DNA of 54,159 bases. Origin: Prevotella sp. Lineage in GTDB: Bacteria > Bacteroidota > Bacteroidia > Bacteroidales > Bacteroidaceae. Where the stretch lies: positions 1 to 54,159 of the forward strand of contig JAFRMM010000133.1 of NCBI GenBank assembly GCA_017430675.1, in the 5' to 3' direction. Both the position numbers and the translations under genes were made by a program. How positions within the stretch are numbered: the first letter of the stretch is position 1; each line of letters begins with the position of its first letter. Below, piece by piece: positions 36,773 through 46,200 of this stretch. The notes beneath the pieces are model-generated. The model was not told the origin of the DNA and ran no database searches. It saw nothing but the letters and a program-made list of their open reading frames with translations.

Positions 36773-37873
36773 ATGGTAAACGAGATGCAGAAGACAGAAG
36801 TGTTTACTCCAGTTGTGGCTCATTGGGAAAGTCGTCCAGATGTAAGTTTTGGCGATTTGACCAATGCTGTCATAAACGTTCACTTGTGTTCATACCAGTC
36901 AGCTGTTAAAGCCATCAATCGTTATGCAACCATGCGTAACTGGCTGATTGGTTTCTTCATCGTGGAATACCAGCAGAAAGGAAAGGACCGTGCTGTTTAT
37001 GGTGAGAGACTGCTGAAGCGCCTTGAAGAATCGTTAGATACTCGGGGCTTGAATGTCACACTTTTCCAAAACTGTCGACAATTCTATGCATGCTATCCTC
37101 AAGTGGCAGAATTGTTCCATTTTAAGATTCAACCAACAGCGTTGGGTGAATTGGTTACTGATGGAAACACTTTGGTCAGTAGGCTTTCGTTTGCACATAT
37201 AACGGAATTAACGCATGTTAAAGATGCAACAACTCGGCTTTTTTATGAGAAAGAGTGTATAAAATGTGGATGGAGTGTCAGAGAACTACACCGTTTCATC
37301 GTTACTAATCTTCATGTACGTGTTGGCTTGAGCCAGAATCCTGTTACTGCAATGGCTACACTTCCAGTAAGCAAAAGTAATAATTCATTAGATATTCGTC
37401 AACCTTATACATTTGAATTTCTCGGACTGAAAGCAACTGAGGTCCTTAAGGAAAGTGATATTGAGGAGGCCTTGCTAAACCATCTGCAAGAATTCTTGTT
37501 GGAAATGGGCAAGGGATTCTGTTTTGAAGCCAGGCAAAAGCGTCTCATTATCGATGATGAATACTATTATGCAGATTTGGTATTCTATCACCGAATCTTA
37601 CATTGTAGCATAATCATCGAATTAAAAAATGACGAATTCCGTCATGAACATCTCGGGCAACTTAATGCATATGTGTCTTATTATAAAGAGAATGAGATGC
37701 ACGATGGTGATAACCCGCCTGTAGGGATCCTCCTATGTACAAAAGCAGGTAAGGAAATGGTGGAATATGCTCTTGCGGGCATGGATAACAAAGTGTTCGT
37801 CTCCACTTACCTTTTACAGTTGCCTGATAAATCAGTTCTTGAACAGTTTATTAAAGATAATAATAACGAATAG
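36773..37873 (+). CDS. YhcG/DUF1016 family PD-(D/E)XK nuclease-domain protein
   Basis: A 366-residue cytoplasmic protein. The N-terminal DUF1016 domain (about 20-170) has the pattern YQSAVKAINRYATMRNWLIG, FIVEYQQKGKDRAVYGERLL and FYACYPQ. The C-terminal YhcG domain has a PD-(D/E)XK core with YYADLVFYHR (Asp) and SIIIELKND (Glu, Lys), then HLGQLNAYVSYY. Members are predicted nucleases of unclear role and often occur as isolated or transferred genes. The gene is visibly more AT-rich than its neighbours and uses many A/T third positions, pointing to acquisition. It sits between secreted-protein genes with gaps of 21 and 31 bases on the same strand, so it would be transcribed with them. Confidence 0.88.
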   Translation: MVNEMQKTEVFTPVVAHWESRPDVSFGDLTNAVINVHLCSYQSAVKAINRYATMRNWLIGFFIVEYQQKGKDRAVYGERLLKRLEESLDTRGLNVTLFQNCRQFYACYPQVAELFHFKIQPTALGELVTDGNTLVSRLSFAHITELTHVKDATTRLFYEKECIKCGWSVRELHRFIVTNLHVRVGLSQNPVTAMATLPVSKSNNSLDIRQPYTFEFLGLKATEVLKESDIEEALLNHLQEFLLEMGKGFCFEARQKRLIIDDEYYYADLVFYHRILHCSIIIELKNDEFRHEHLGQLNAYVSYYKENEMHDGDNPPVGILLCTKAGKEMVEYALAGMDNKVFVSTYLLQLPDKSVLEQFIKDNNNE

Positions 37874-37904
37874 AATAATAAGACTCAAGATATAGACACG
37901 AGAT

Positions 37905-40900
37905 ATGTTGAAGACATATATGACACGGATATTCGCCCTGGCCCTGCTGACGATGGTCAGCATGGGGGCTTGGGCTGACGTGAAGGTCGTATATGGTGAG
38001 GACGGCAAGGACACCTATAAGTGGACGGGCGGCGAGATTACCGCTTCGGTGGGCGAAGAGAAAGGTGGCGAGGTGACCGTCACCCTGACTGTCACGCCCG
38101 ACAACGGCTACACGATCAGCAAGAGTGATATCGAAGTCTATGCTACCATATCTCCTAACGGCACCCGTGCCGACGATCCTCAGATCAGCGGCACACTGGA
38201 ACTCAAGGGCGACGACCCCAAGGACCTCTCCGAGAAGCGCGACTACACCGTCACCGTCAAATCCAACTTCGGCGTGTGGGTGAAAACTGCCAACTTCAAG
38301 ATAAAGGACTCGAAAGGTGGCGGAAATAGAGGTGGGGTTATAGAAATATCAACTCTCCAGGGCTTGCAAGACATTAGCAATAACACTGCTGGCAACTATA
38401 GAATAATTGCCGACATTGATAATGCCGGCACTTTCTCCACCATCGAATCATTCAGCGGCACGCTGGAGGCCGCAATTGATCCAACCACCAATATGCCTTA
38501 CCGCATTACGAGCCTCAGTGCACCACTCTTTACTACACTCACTGGCACGGTGAAGAACTTGGTAATTGAGAGCGTGAACATTTCTGGTCATGATGGCAAT
38601 ACTGGTGCCATTGCCTGTACGGCTAACGACGCAGCCCGCATCTATAACGTGGGCATTCTCAGTGGTTCTGTTGGTGGCACGGCAGATACTGGCGGTCTTG
38701 TTGGTCTTCTTGACGGAACAGCGCGCGTCATCAACTGTTATAGTTATGCCGACATTACCAACGGCAGCAACGTGGGCGGTATTGTGGGTAACAACAATCA
38801 GACCACCACGGCGGCCAGCATCAATACCATGGTGATGAACTGTATGTTCTATGGAGACATCACTGGTGGCTCCACCGTCTCGCCCGTTTACGGCGGCAAC
38901 AACATCAACAATTTGCAGGGGGGGCTGAACACATTCAACTATTACGCCTACGACAAGTTGAAGACTAAGGCCATCAGCAGCGATAAGTACAACTGTGCAT
39001 TGGCTGTGGAAGAGAAATATTTGAATCGTTTTGAATTCTACCGTCTGTTGCTCAATAGCAACAAGAAGTTGGCCGCCGTCTACGCCTCTACTTCCACTGT
39101 TACTGTCGATCCCGCTGACATGGCGAAATGGGTGCTTGAGACGGCGGACCGCACTATCGATAGCCCCAAGCCCTACCCTGTGCTGAAGCAACAAGGCGTT
39201 TTTTATCCCTCCATCATTAATCCCGACATCACCAATGCCCCCGACAGCGCAACAGTGGGACGTAATCATGGGGGCAAACTGAACAAGACTCTCTCGGTGA
39301 CCATAGCCACCACCAAGAGCGATGGCGGACAGACCTGGCCAGCAGAAGCGTCAATCACCACAACGAGCCTGACCCTGCAACGCACCGATAAGGACTTCGA
39401 CCGCTTCAACTACAACTACGACAAGGTGCAGTTGCCTTATTACAACGATGTAGGTGAAGGCAACTGCACGGGCAATCGCGTGGTGACGGGCTGGAAAATT
39501 ACGGACATCACCCCTATCGATGACGACCCCTATACTTCGGACAACTACCCCACATCTGGCATCAAGGACTACCCCGACCATAACTATGCCGACCGCAAGA
39601 GTTCCAACAAAGATCTCTATACGGTGAGCAAGCGCGTCTTCTCGCAGGGTGCCTATTTCGACGTGCCCTACGGTGTCACTTCCATTACCATCGAGCCCTA
39701 CTGGGCCAAGTGCGCCTACATCTCCGACCCCAATTATGACGTGGTGTACAAAGATGATTACTCTGGCAAGCAGAATGTCACCCAGACCGGCACTCAGGTG
39801 ACTGTAGGAACCACCAAATTCAACGACCAAAGGATAGAAACCACAGTCGCCAATGCCCTCAGTTATATCAAAAATAATCTCAGCGGCTATGGCTCCACCG
39901 TCTATGACAATGCCGTCGTATTGGTAGGCAACCTTCATTTGGATGGTGTGCCGTCGAATGGAACCACACCCTTCACCATGATGTCGGTGGACGCGGACAA
40001 CGACCATGAGCCCGACTATAGCCTGATATACCATCATAAAGGCCGTACGGCGATAGCACCCATCCGCTTCGACTTCCTGGCCATCCCCGGCACGGCCCAG
40101 GCGCAGAAGCCCAATGGTGCAAGCCTCATCTGCAACTTCACCATCTTCAAGACCAAAGGCTGGTTTGAAACCACCAACACAGCATTTTTCTATTCTTCAC
40201 AATTGGAGTATGAGAACTTGGATAGTAATACAAAAACAGATGCCCCTCTCATTCTTCTTGGTGGTGTCATCGACCAGTTTGTATCGACACAGAAAACTAG
40301 CGTGACAGGCAAAACCATCTACATCCATGTCGGTGGCAACGTGTGGATTAACGAGTTCGGTATGGGTACTCACAGTGATGGTGCTTATGCTACGCCTCAT
40401 GTGCCAGTGTCGGTGACGGGCGGCGAGTTCCCAGGCTTTTACCTCACTGGAACCTACAAGGCAGATGCTGCAGTAAGTACAGACAATGCAGAATGTTACA
40501 TCAGCGGCGGCTATTTCCATGAGGCTGCAGGAGCGTCGCTGGAACAGATTGACGGCAATGTACGCTGGCAAATCTATAACGCCGACATAGACGAATTCTT
40601 TGGCGGTGGTATTAACGATGCCAAGCCTATTACAGGTGATGTTACTGTAGATATCTATAACAGCCACGTGACCACCTACTGTGGTGGCCCCAAATTTGGC
40701 AATATGCAAGCAGACAAAAAAGTCACCACAAATGCCGAGGACTGCGTCTTCGGCACCTATTTTGGTGCAGGATTCGGCGGCACCTCACTTGCCAAGAAGA
40801 AATACTACGATGGGACTTCTCCCAATTGGGGAAAAACCCTACAAGGCTACTATACTACTGATAGGGGGAAATATTTTGATGGAGAAACGACTAACAGCAA

Positions 40901-41681
40901 AAATGGAGGCGGCAATGATGACCAATATGGTAAAAAAGGTCCAGGTGTGGCCACCGATTTCGACTATGAGTTTTTCGTTTGGAGTAGCGGTCAGACCGGC
41001 GGACGATTCTATGTCAAGTTCGCCTCGTTTTCGCTGGCGCAGTGCAACGACGTGGAATCCACATTGAAGGAATGCACCGTCGAGAACAACTTCTATGGTG
41101 GTGGCAGCCTTGGTAAGGTGGATGGCACAGTAACCTCGGAACTTGAGGATTGCAGAGTAAAAGGTAATGTTTTTGGTGCAGGATATTCTGCCTCGCTGCC
41201 ATCCCTTCAAGTGAGGGATGCCGGCTTTGCGCCGAACGGCAGCAACGGATACCAGATACCAAACTACAATAGCGCTTCGGGTATGTTTGAACCAGGAGTT
41301 TCTTCTGGAATCACCACATTTACATGGAAAAATGCATCAGAAGCCGGTGTCACATTGACCAACAATAATTCGGGAAGTGATTTAAATACCGATCACCTTA
41401 TTTATACCGATATGAACCTCAGCCATTCCAACCTCGGCTCTGTGGCTGGTAACGTCACCCTCACCATCAAGGGTAGCAGCGTGATTGGAACAGCAGGTGA
41501 CACCACTGGTAAGAAAGGCAATGTCTTCGGTGGCGGTGAGTCGAGTTACGTCACTGGTGCAGGCAATAAAGTCACCGTCAATATTCAGGGTGATACTAAG
41601 GTATATGGCAACGTCTTCGGCGGCGGTGACGAGGGTGTCGTGGAAGGCAGTACGCAGGTGAACATCGAGACTGGCGATTAG
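37905..41681 (+). CDS. Large secreted protein: N-module, GLUG-like region, YGGGN repeats at the end
   Basis: A 1258-residue exported protein (signal ends at MGAWA). Residues about 25-130 are the N-module (VYGEDGKDTYKW, LTVTPDNGYTISKSDIEVYA, FGVWVKTANF). Residues about 150-330 contain GLUG-like repeats (GTVKNLVIESVNISG, TGGLVGLLDGTARVINCYS, NVGGIVGNNN). A large middle domain shared with the protein at 43294 follows (ISDPNYDVVYKDD, AVVLVGNLHLDG, DADNDHEPDYSL). About five YGGGN-type units close the protein (YGGGSLGKVDG, NVFGGGESSYV, NVFGGGDEGVVEGSTQV). It ends directly after a repeat unit, with no T9SS sorting tail, unlike the 23481 product. Its N-module DNA is nearly the same as at 43318-43693. 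Confidence 0.75.
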   Translation: MLKTYMTRIFALALLTMVSMGAWADVKVVYGEDGKDTYKWTGGEITASVGEEKGGEVTVTLTVTPDNGYTISKSDIEVYATISPNGTRADDPQISGTLELKGDDPKDLSEKRDYTVTVKSNFGVWVKTANFKIKDSKGGGNRGGVIEISTLQGLQDISNNTAGNYRIIADIDNAGTFSTIESFSGTLEAAIDPTTNMPYRITSLSAPLFTTLTGTVKNLVIESVNISGHDGNTGAIACTANDAARIYNVGILSGSVGGTADTGGLVGLLDGTARVINCYSYADITNGSNVGGIVGNNNQTTTAASINTMVMNCMFYGDITGGSTVSPVYGGNNINNLQGGLNTFNYYAYDKLKTKAISSDKYNCALAVEEKYLNRFEFYRLLLNSNKKLAAVYASTSTVTVDPADMAKWVLETADRTIDSPKPYPVLKQQGVFYPSIINPDITNAPDSATVGRNHGGKLNKTLSVTIATTKSDGGQTWPAEASITTTSLTLQRTDKDFDRFNYNYDKVQLPYYNDVGEGNCTGNRVVTGWKITDITPIDDDPYTSDNYPTSGIKDYPDHNYADRKSSNKDLYTVSKRVFSQGAYFDVPYGVTSITIEPYWAKCAYISDPNYDVVYKDDYSGKQNVTQTGTQVTVGTTKFNDQRIETTVANALSYIKNNLSGYGSTVYDNAVVLVGNLHLDGVPSNGTTPFTMMSVDADNDHEPDYSLIYHHKGRTAIAPIRFDFLAIPGTAQAQKPNGASLICNFTIFKTKGWFETTNTAFFYSSQLEYENLDSNTKTDAPLILLGGVIDQFVSTQKTSVTGKTIYIHVGGNVWINEFGMGTHSDGAYATPHVPVSVTGGEFPGFYLTGTYKADAAVSTDNAECYISGGYFHEAAGASLEQIDGNVRWQIYNADIDEFFGGGINDAKPITGDVTVDIYNSHVTTYCGGPKFGNMQADKKVTTNAEDCVFGTYFGAGFGGTSLAKKKYYDGTSPNWGKTLQGYYTTDRGKYFDGETTNSKNGGGNDDQYGKKGPGVATDFDYEFFVWSSGQTGGRFYVKFASFSLAQCNDVESTLKECTVENNFYGGGSLGKVDGTVTSELEDCRVKGNVFGAGYSASLPSLQVRDAGFAPNGSNGYQIPNYNSASGMFEPGVSSGITTFTWKNASEAGVTLTNNNSGSDLNTDHLIYTDMNLSHSNLGSVAGNVTLTIKGSSVIGTAGDTTGKKGNVFGGGESSYVTGAGNKVTVNIQGDTKVYGNVFGGGDEGVVEGSTQVNIETGD
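37918..38300 (+). repeat. N-module DNA, copy 1 of a near-identical pair
   Basis: This stretch matches 43318-43693 over about 375 bases with scattered differences. A 66-base run at 38027-38092 is identical to 43425-43490. The copies are direct repeats 5.4 kb apart. Confidence 0.88.
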
Positions 41682-41713
41682 GCGAAAAAGAGTAACAGAC
41701 AACGACAACAGTT

Positions 41714-43288
41714 ATGGGAACATATATCAATATAGGCAATGTAGGATTCCAGCGTGCAAGGAATAGTGAGTATGTGGACAAGTCGGGACTGATAGCAGTC
41801 GTGAATAGTACGCTTTTCACCGAACGCTGTTTCAGTTGCGTCACTCGCTGTCGCCGTTTCGGCAAGTCGATGGCGGCCAAGATGCTGTATGCCTACTACG
41901 ATCACTCGTGCGACTCGCGAAGTCTGTTCACGGACTTGGAGATTGCCCATGACCCGTCGTTCGAGAAACATCTGAACAAGTATCCCGCCATCTACCTTGA
42001 CATGACGGACTTCGTATCCAGATATAAAGGTGACGATATTGTCGATAAGATAGATGCCGCCCTTTTGGCTGATGTGAGCAAAGCCTATCAAGATGTACCA
42101 ATGGAGGAGGATGACTGTCTGATGGATTACATGCTGCGGGTTAGCGAAACCAAACAACAGCAGTTTGTCTTTATCATCGACGAGTGGGATGCCATCTGCC
42201 GCGAGTTTTCTCCTGGTACGACGGCAATGGATGCATACGTCGGCTGGCTGCGGCGGATGTTTAAGAGCCAACAGGCTATGCGGGTGTTCGCCTGTGCCTA
42301 TATGACGGGGATATTGCCTGTGAAGAAATACAAGACCGAGTCGGCACTGAACAATTTCGCTGAGTATTCCATGGTGGAGCCTATGGACATGTCTCATTTC
42401 TTCGGGTTCACTAAGACTGAAGTCCTGTCGCTGGCAGAGAAGCATGGTGTGGACTTCACTGAATTGGAGAAATGGTATGATGGCTATCAAATAGGTGATG
42501 AGCAGTCTATCTTCAATCCCAATAGTGTGATGATGGCCTTGAAGAGCCGTCGCTGTCGCAGTTTCTGGGCCGCTACAGGTGCCTTCGATGCCGTGGCTGG
42601 CTATATCAATATGAACTTCGATGGCCTGAAGGATGACATCATCAGCATGCTGGCCGGTGGAAGGTGCGAGGTGGATCCAACGGGATTCCAGAACGACATG
42701 TCAGTGATAAGGACGAAGGACGATGCACTAACGATACTTATCCACCTGGGCTATCTCTCTTTCGACTGGCGTGAGAGCGAGTGCTATATCCCTAACCGCG
42801 AGGTGGCTGGCGAGATGGTGAATGCAGTGAAGGCCAACAACTGGCAGCGGCTAATCACTGCCATCGACCAGTCGAAGCAGTTATTACAGGCGACGCTCGA
42901 CGGCGACGAGGAGGCTGTGGCCCATGGCATAGAGGTGGCTCACGACGAGAACACCAGTATCCTGAGTTATAACAATGAGAACTCTTTGGCTTGTGTACTC
43001 TCCATAGCCTACTATTATGCTCGCAATGACTATGTGATGCATAGAGAGTTGGCCACGGGAAAAGGTTTTGCTGATATGGTGCTGATTCCACGAAAAAACG
43101 TCGATTCGCCAGCCATCGTGCTGGAACTGAAAGTGAACAAGGATGCCGATACGGCCATCTCGCAGATATTTCGCAAGGATTATCCTGCGAAAGTGCGGGA
43201 GTACTGCGACCGTCTGCTGCTCGTGGGCATCAACTATGACCGCGACACCAAACAGCATACTTGTCAGATCGATAGAATAGAGAACTGA
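41714..43288 (+). CDS. AAA-ATPase-like / PD-(D/E)XK nuclease-superfamily protein
   Basis: A 524-residue cytoplasmic protein of the common Bacteroidetes AAA-ATPase_like plus DUF1703-type family. The N-terminal signature NVGFQRARNSEYVDKSGLI is followed by the Walker A-like CRRFGKSMAAKML and Walker B FVFIIDEWDAICRE. The C-terminal PD-(D/E)XK domain has GFADMVLIPR (Asp) and AIVLELKVNKD (Glu, Lys), then ISQIFRKDYP. The usual first position of this P-loop, RPRRFGKS, is here RCRRFGKS. The biological role of the family is unsettled; it is expanded in gut Bacteroidales. It lies between two paralogous giant-protein genes, five bases ahead of the second one. Confidence 0.88.
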   Translation: MGTYINIGNVGFQRARNSEYVDKSGLIAVVNSTLFTERCFSCVTRCRRFGKSMAAKMLYAYYDHSCDSRSLFTDLEIAHDPSFEKHLNKYPAIYLDMTDFVSRYKGDDIVDKIDAALLADVSKAYQDVPMEEDDCLMDYMLRVSETKQQQFVFIIDEWDAICREFSPGTTAMDAYVGWLRRMFKSQQAMRVFACAYMTGILPVKKYKTESALNNFAEYSMVEPMDMSHFFGFTKTEVLSLAEKHGVDFTELEKWYDGYQIGDEQSIFNPNSVMMALKSRRCRSFWAATGAFDAVAGYINMNFDGLKDDIISMLAGGRCEVDPTGFQNDMSVIRTKDDALTILIHLGYLSFDWRESECYIPNREVAGEMVNAVKANNWQRLITAIDQSKQLLQATLDGDEEAVAHGIEVAHDENTSILSYNNENSLACVLSIAYYYARNDYVMHRELATGKGFADMVLIPRKNVDSPAIVLELKVNKDADTAISQIFRKDYPAKVREYCDRLLLVGINYDRDTKQHTCQIDRIEN

Positions 43289-43293
43289 AGGAA

Positions 43294-46200
43294 ATGATTC
43301 GAGATATGAAGAAGGCAATGACACGGATATTCGTCCTGGCCCTGCTGATGATGGTCAGCATGGGGGCATGGGCTGACGTGAAGGTCGTATATGGCGAGGA
43401 CGGCGAGGACACCTGCAAGTTCATGGGCGGCGAGATTACCGCTTCGGTGGGCGAAGAGAAAGGTGGCGAGGTGACCGTCACCCTGACTGTAGCCCCCGAC
43501 GACGGCTACACCATTACCAAAGACGATATCGAAGTCTATGCTACCATGACTCCTAACGGCACCCGTGCCGATGATCCCCAGATCAGCGGCACACTGGAAC
43601 TCAAAGGCGACGACCCCAAGGACCTCTCCGAGAAGCGCGACTACACCGTTACCGTTAAATCCACCTTCGGTGTGTGGGTGAAAGGGGCAAACTTCCAAGA
43701 AAATGGTTCAAAGACTGAACCGACAAGAGTAGACTATTCAGGAGTTTATTATATTGCCAATAACAACACGAATGCATATGTTCAAAATGCGGGTACAAAC
43801 TGGTATATGGTTCCGGCTTCCAACGGGGGCGACGAAAATGTATCAAAAACAGCATGGACATACAACAACGATGCCAACACGCCGCTGGTGACAACCTATC
43901 AGACACAAAAGAATGAGAATTCCATTTGGGTTGTAGAGAAGTCTGGAGACTACTATCATATCATTCACGCCTTAACAGGTATGTATATGGTCTATAACGA
44001 CCCTGTTTACAACAACCGCCGAGCCTTTCACCTTGAAAGCACAGACTCTCCTGGAGAGACCGCCTTGTATGCCATTACTTATCAAAGTAGTTCATCTCCG
44101 TCATATTATAATATTAGATATAATAAACTGACTACGAGCAATCGTTTTCTGAATCCCTCAAAAGGCAACAAAGCATACTATTATGGTCTGACTGCTGACA
44201 ACCAAACTGAAGTCGCTGGTATCATCGGTATTTACAGTGAAGGCGCAGACAAAGGTTCGATGTGGTTTCTTGAGAACGCCCTCCTGTCCGCCCCAACTAT
44301 CACATATAACTATGAAGACAACAACTTCACCATTAGTTACGACAAGATTCCCGTCGGCTTCGATATTCTCTATACCACTGACGGTAGTGACCCAACCATC
44401 AATGGCAGTACTACAAATATAGTTACAACTACTACAGAGCGCAGTACAACAGTAGAGGTGACAGGACGCTACACGGTGAAGGCTGTAGTTGCCCGCTATG
44501 GGTTGGTTTTGACAGAAGTGGCTTCACAACTTGTAGGTATTCCTGACGATCCAACTATTACCCCTCCATCGGATTGTAACAATTTGGTGGAAATGTCAGC
44601 CGGCGGTGCCACGATTTATTATACTCTTGACGGTACTGACCCCGATAATAGCAGTAACCTCTATTCCGAGCCTTTTGCGTTGAATAAGGATGTAACCATT
44701 AAGGCTGTATCTTATAACGGTAATATACGGTCGGCAAACATTATCACTCAAGAATACACCCCTCCTTACACCGTCAAACCAATTATTAGTCGTAATGGTA
44801 TAACGGTCATTATTACCGGCTCTGGCACTATATACTACACTGATGACGGAACCGATCCGGATGCAAACAGCACTCCTTATACAGGTGCTATCACCCTCAG
44901 CGACGGCAGCGGAACGAAAACTTTCAAGGCTGTGGCGAAGGATGACAGCAAAGGATTGTCATGCGTGGCCGAGTTGACCATTAATTTAGGCTATTTCATC
45001 AACGACCTGACGAAGTTGCAGGATATCACGTCGCATCTGAGCGAGCGGTGCATCATCACCAACTACATTGATGCCAGCGATTTTAATGCTAGCATCAGCG
45101 GCTTCACAGGCATTTTCGACGGAGGCTATTATACTATCAGTGGACTCACCGTGCCCTTGTTCGACAATCTCAACGGCGGCACGGTGAAGAACGTCGTTCT
45201 CAGCGAGGTTGATGTAAGTGGCAATGGCGCCATCTGCAACACGGCTGACGGAGCGACAAAAATCTATAACTGCGGTGTGTTGTCTGGAACAGTCAATGGC
45301 ACTGGGAATGTGGGTGGTTTAGTGGGGCAAATCAACAGCGGCTCCAGCGTGCGTGTGGTGAACTGCTATAATTTTGCTGAGGTAAAAGGCGGCACTACTA
45401 TGGCAGGCATTGTGGGCAACAACCTGGGCACTGTTGGCAATGTGCGCATCGCACTTTGCATGATGTATGGAAAAATGGCTGGCACATCGCCCGTCTATGC
45501 CGGCAACCATGTGTCCAACGTTCAGAACTTCACCGAGTATAACTACTGGCGCTACCGTTCGGAGCTGACTTACTCCACCTATAACGACCAGTTGGCCATC
45601 GACAAGGACGAATACCTGACGCGCTTCCCTTTCTACCGCCATATCTTGAACACCCACCGCGAACTGGCGGCCTACTTCCTCTTCGCTGACAATACCACGA
45701 CGGGCAGTGTGGATGACATCACCTCAGAACAGGTGGCAGAGATAGGCCATTGGGTGCTTGACAAGAGCAAAGCCCCTTATCCCATTATAGAAGAATGGAG
45801 GACGAATACGAGGAAAGTAATTGATGCTCCTGCCAGAGCAACGGTGAATGTTGGTGACGACAATCATTCCATCACTTCACTTTCAGTTACCATTAAAATT
45901 GACGGCTCTCAATACACTGCTTCCTTGCCCATTACCGGTATGGACGAAGCCAACTACGACTACACGTGGGGAAAGGTGGTGCTACCCTTCGCCAACGAAT
46001 TCAAGATAAATACAGACTATAGCAAAATATGCACGGGATGGAAGATTACCAGCATCACAGGCGGCAAAGGAGCAACATTTGAGAACTACAACTTCTCTGA
46101 CCGCAACTGCACGGATAAAGACCTCTACGAAACCTCTGGATACATCTATGCACAGGGTGGCAACTACATCGTGCCCTACGGTGTGACAGCCATTACCATT

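Noticed and set aside
41714..43288. Antiphage defence system formed by the two nuclease-family genes
   Set aside because: Both families are widespread solitary genes without known partners. Nothing else in the neighbourhood resembles a defence module, so I kept the neutral description.
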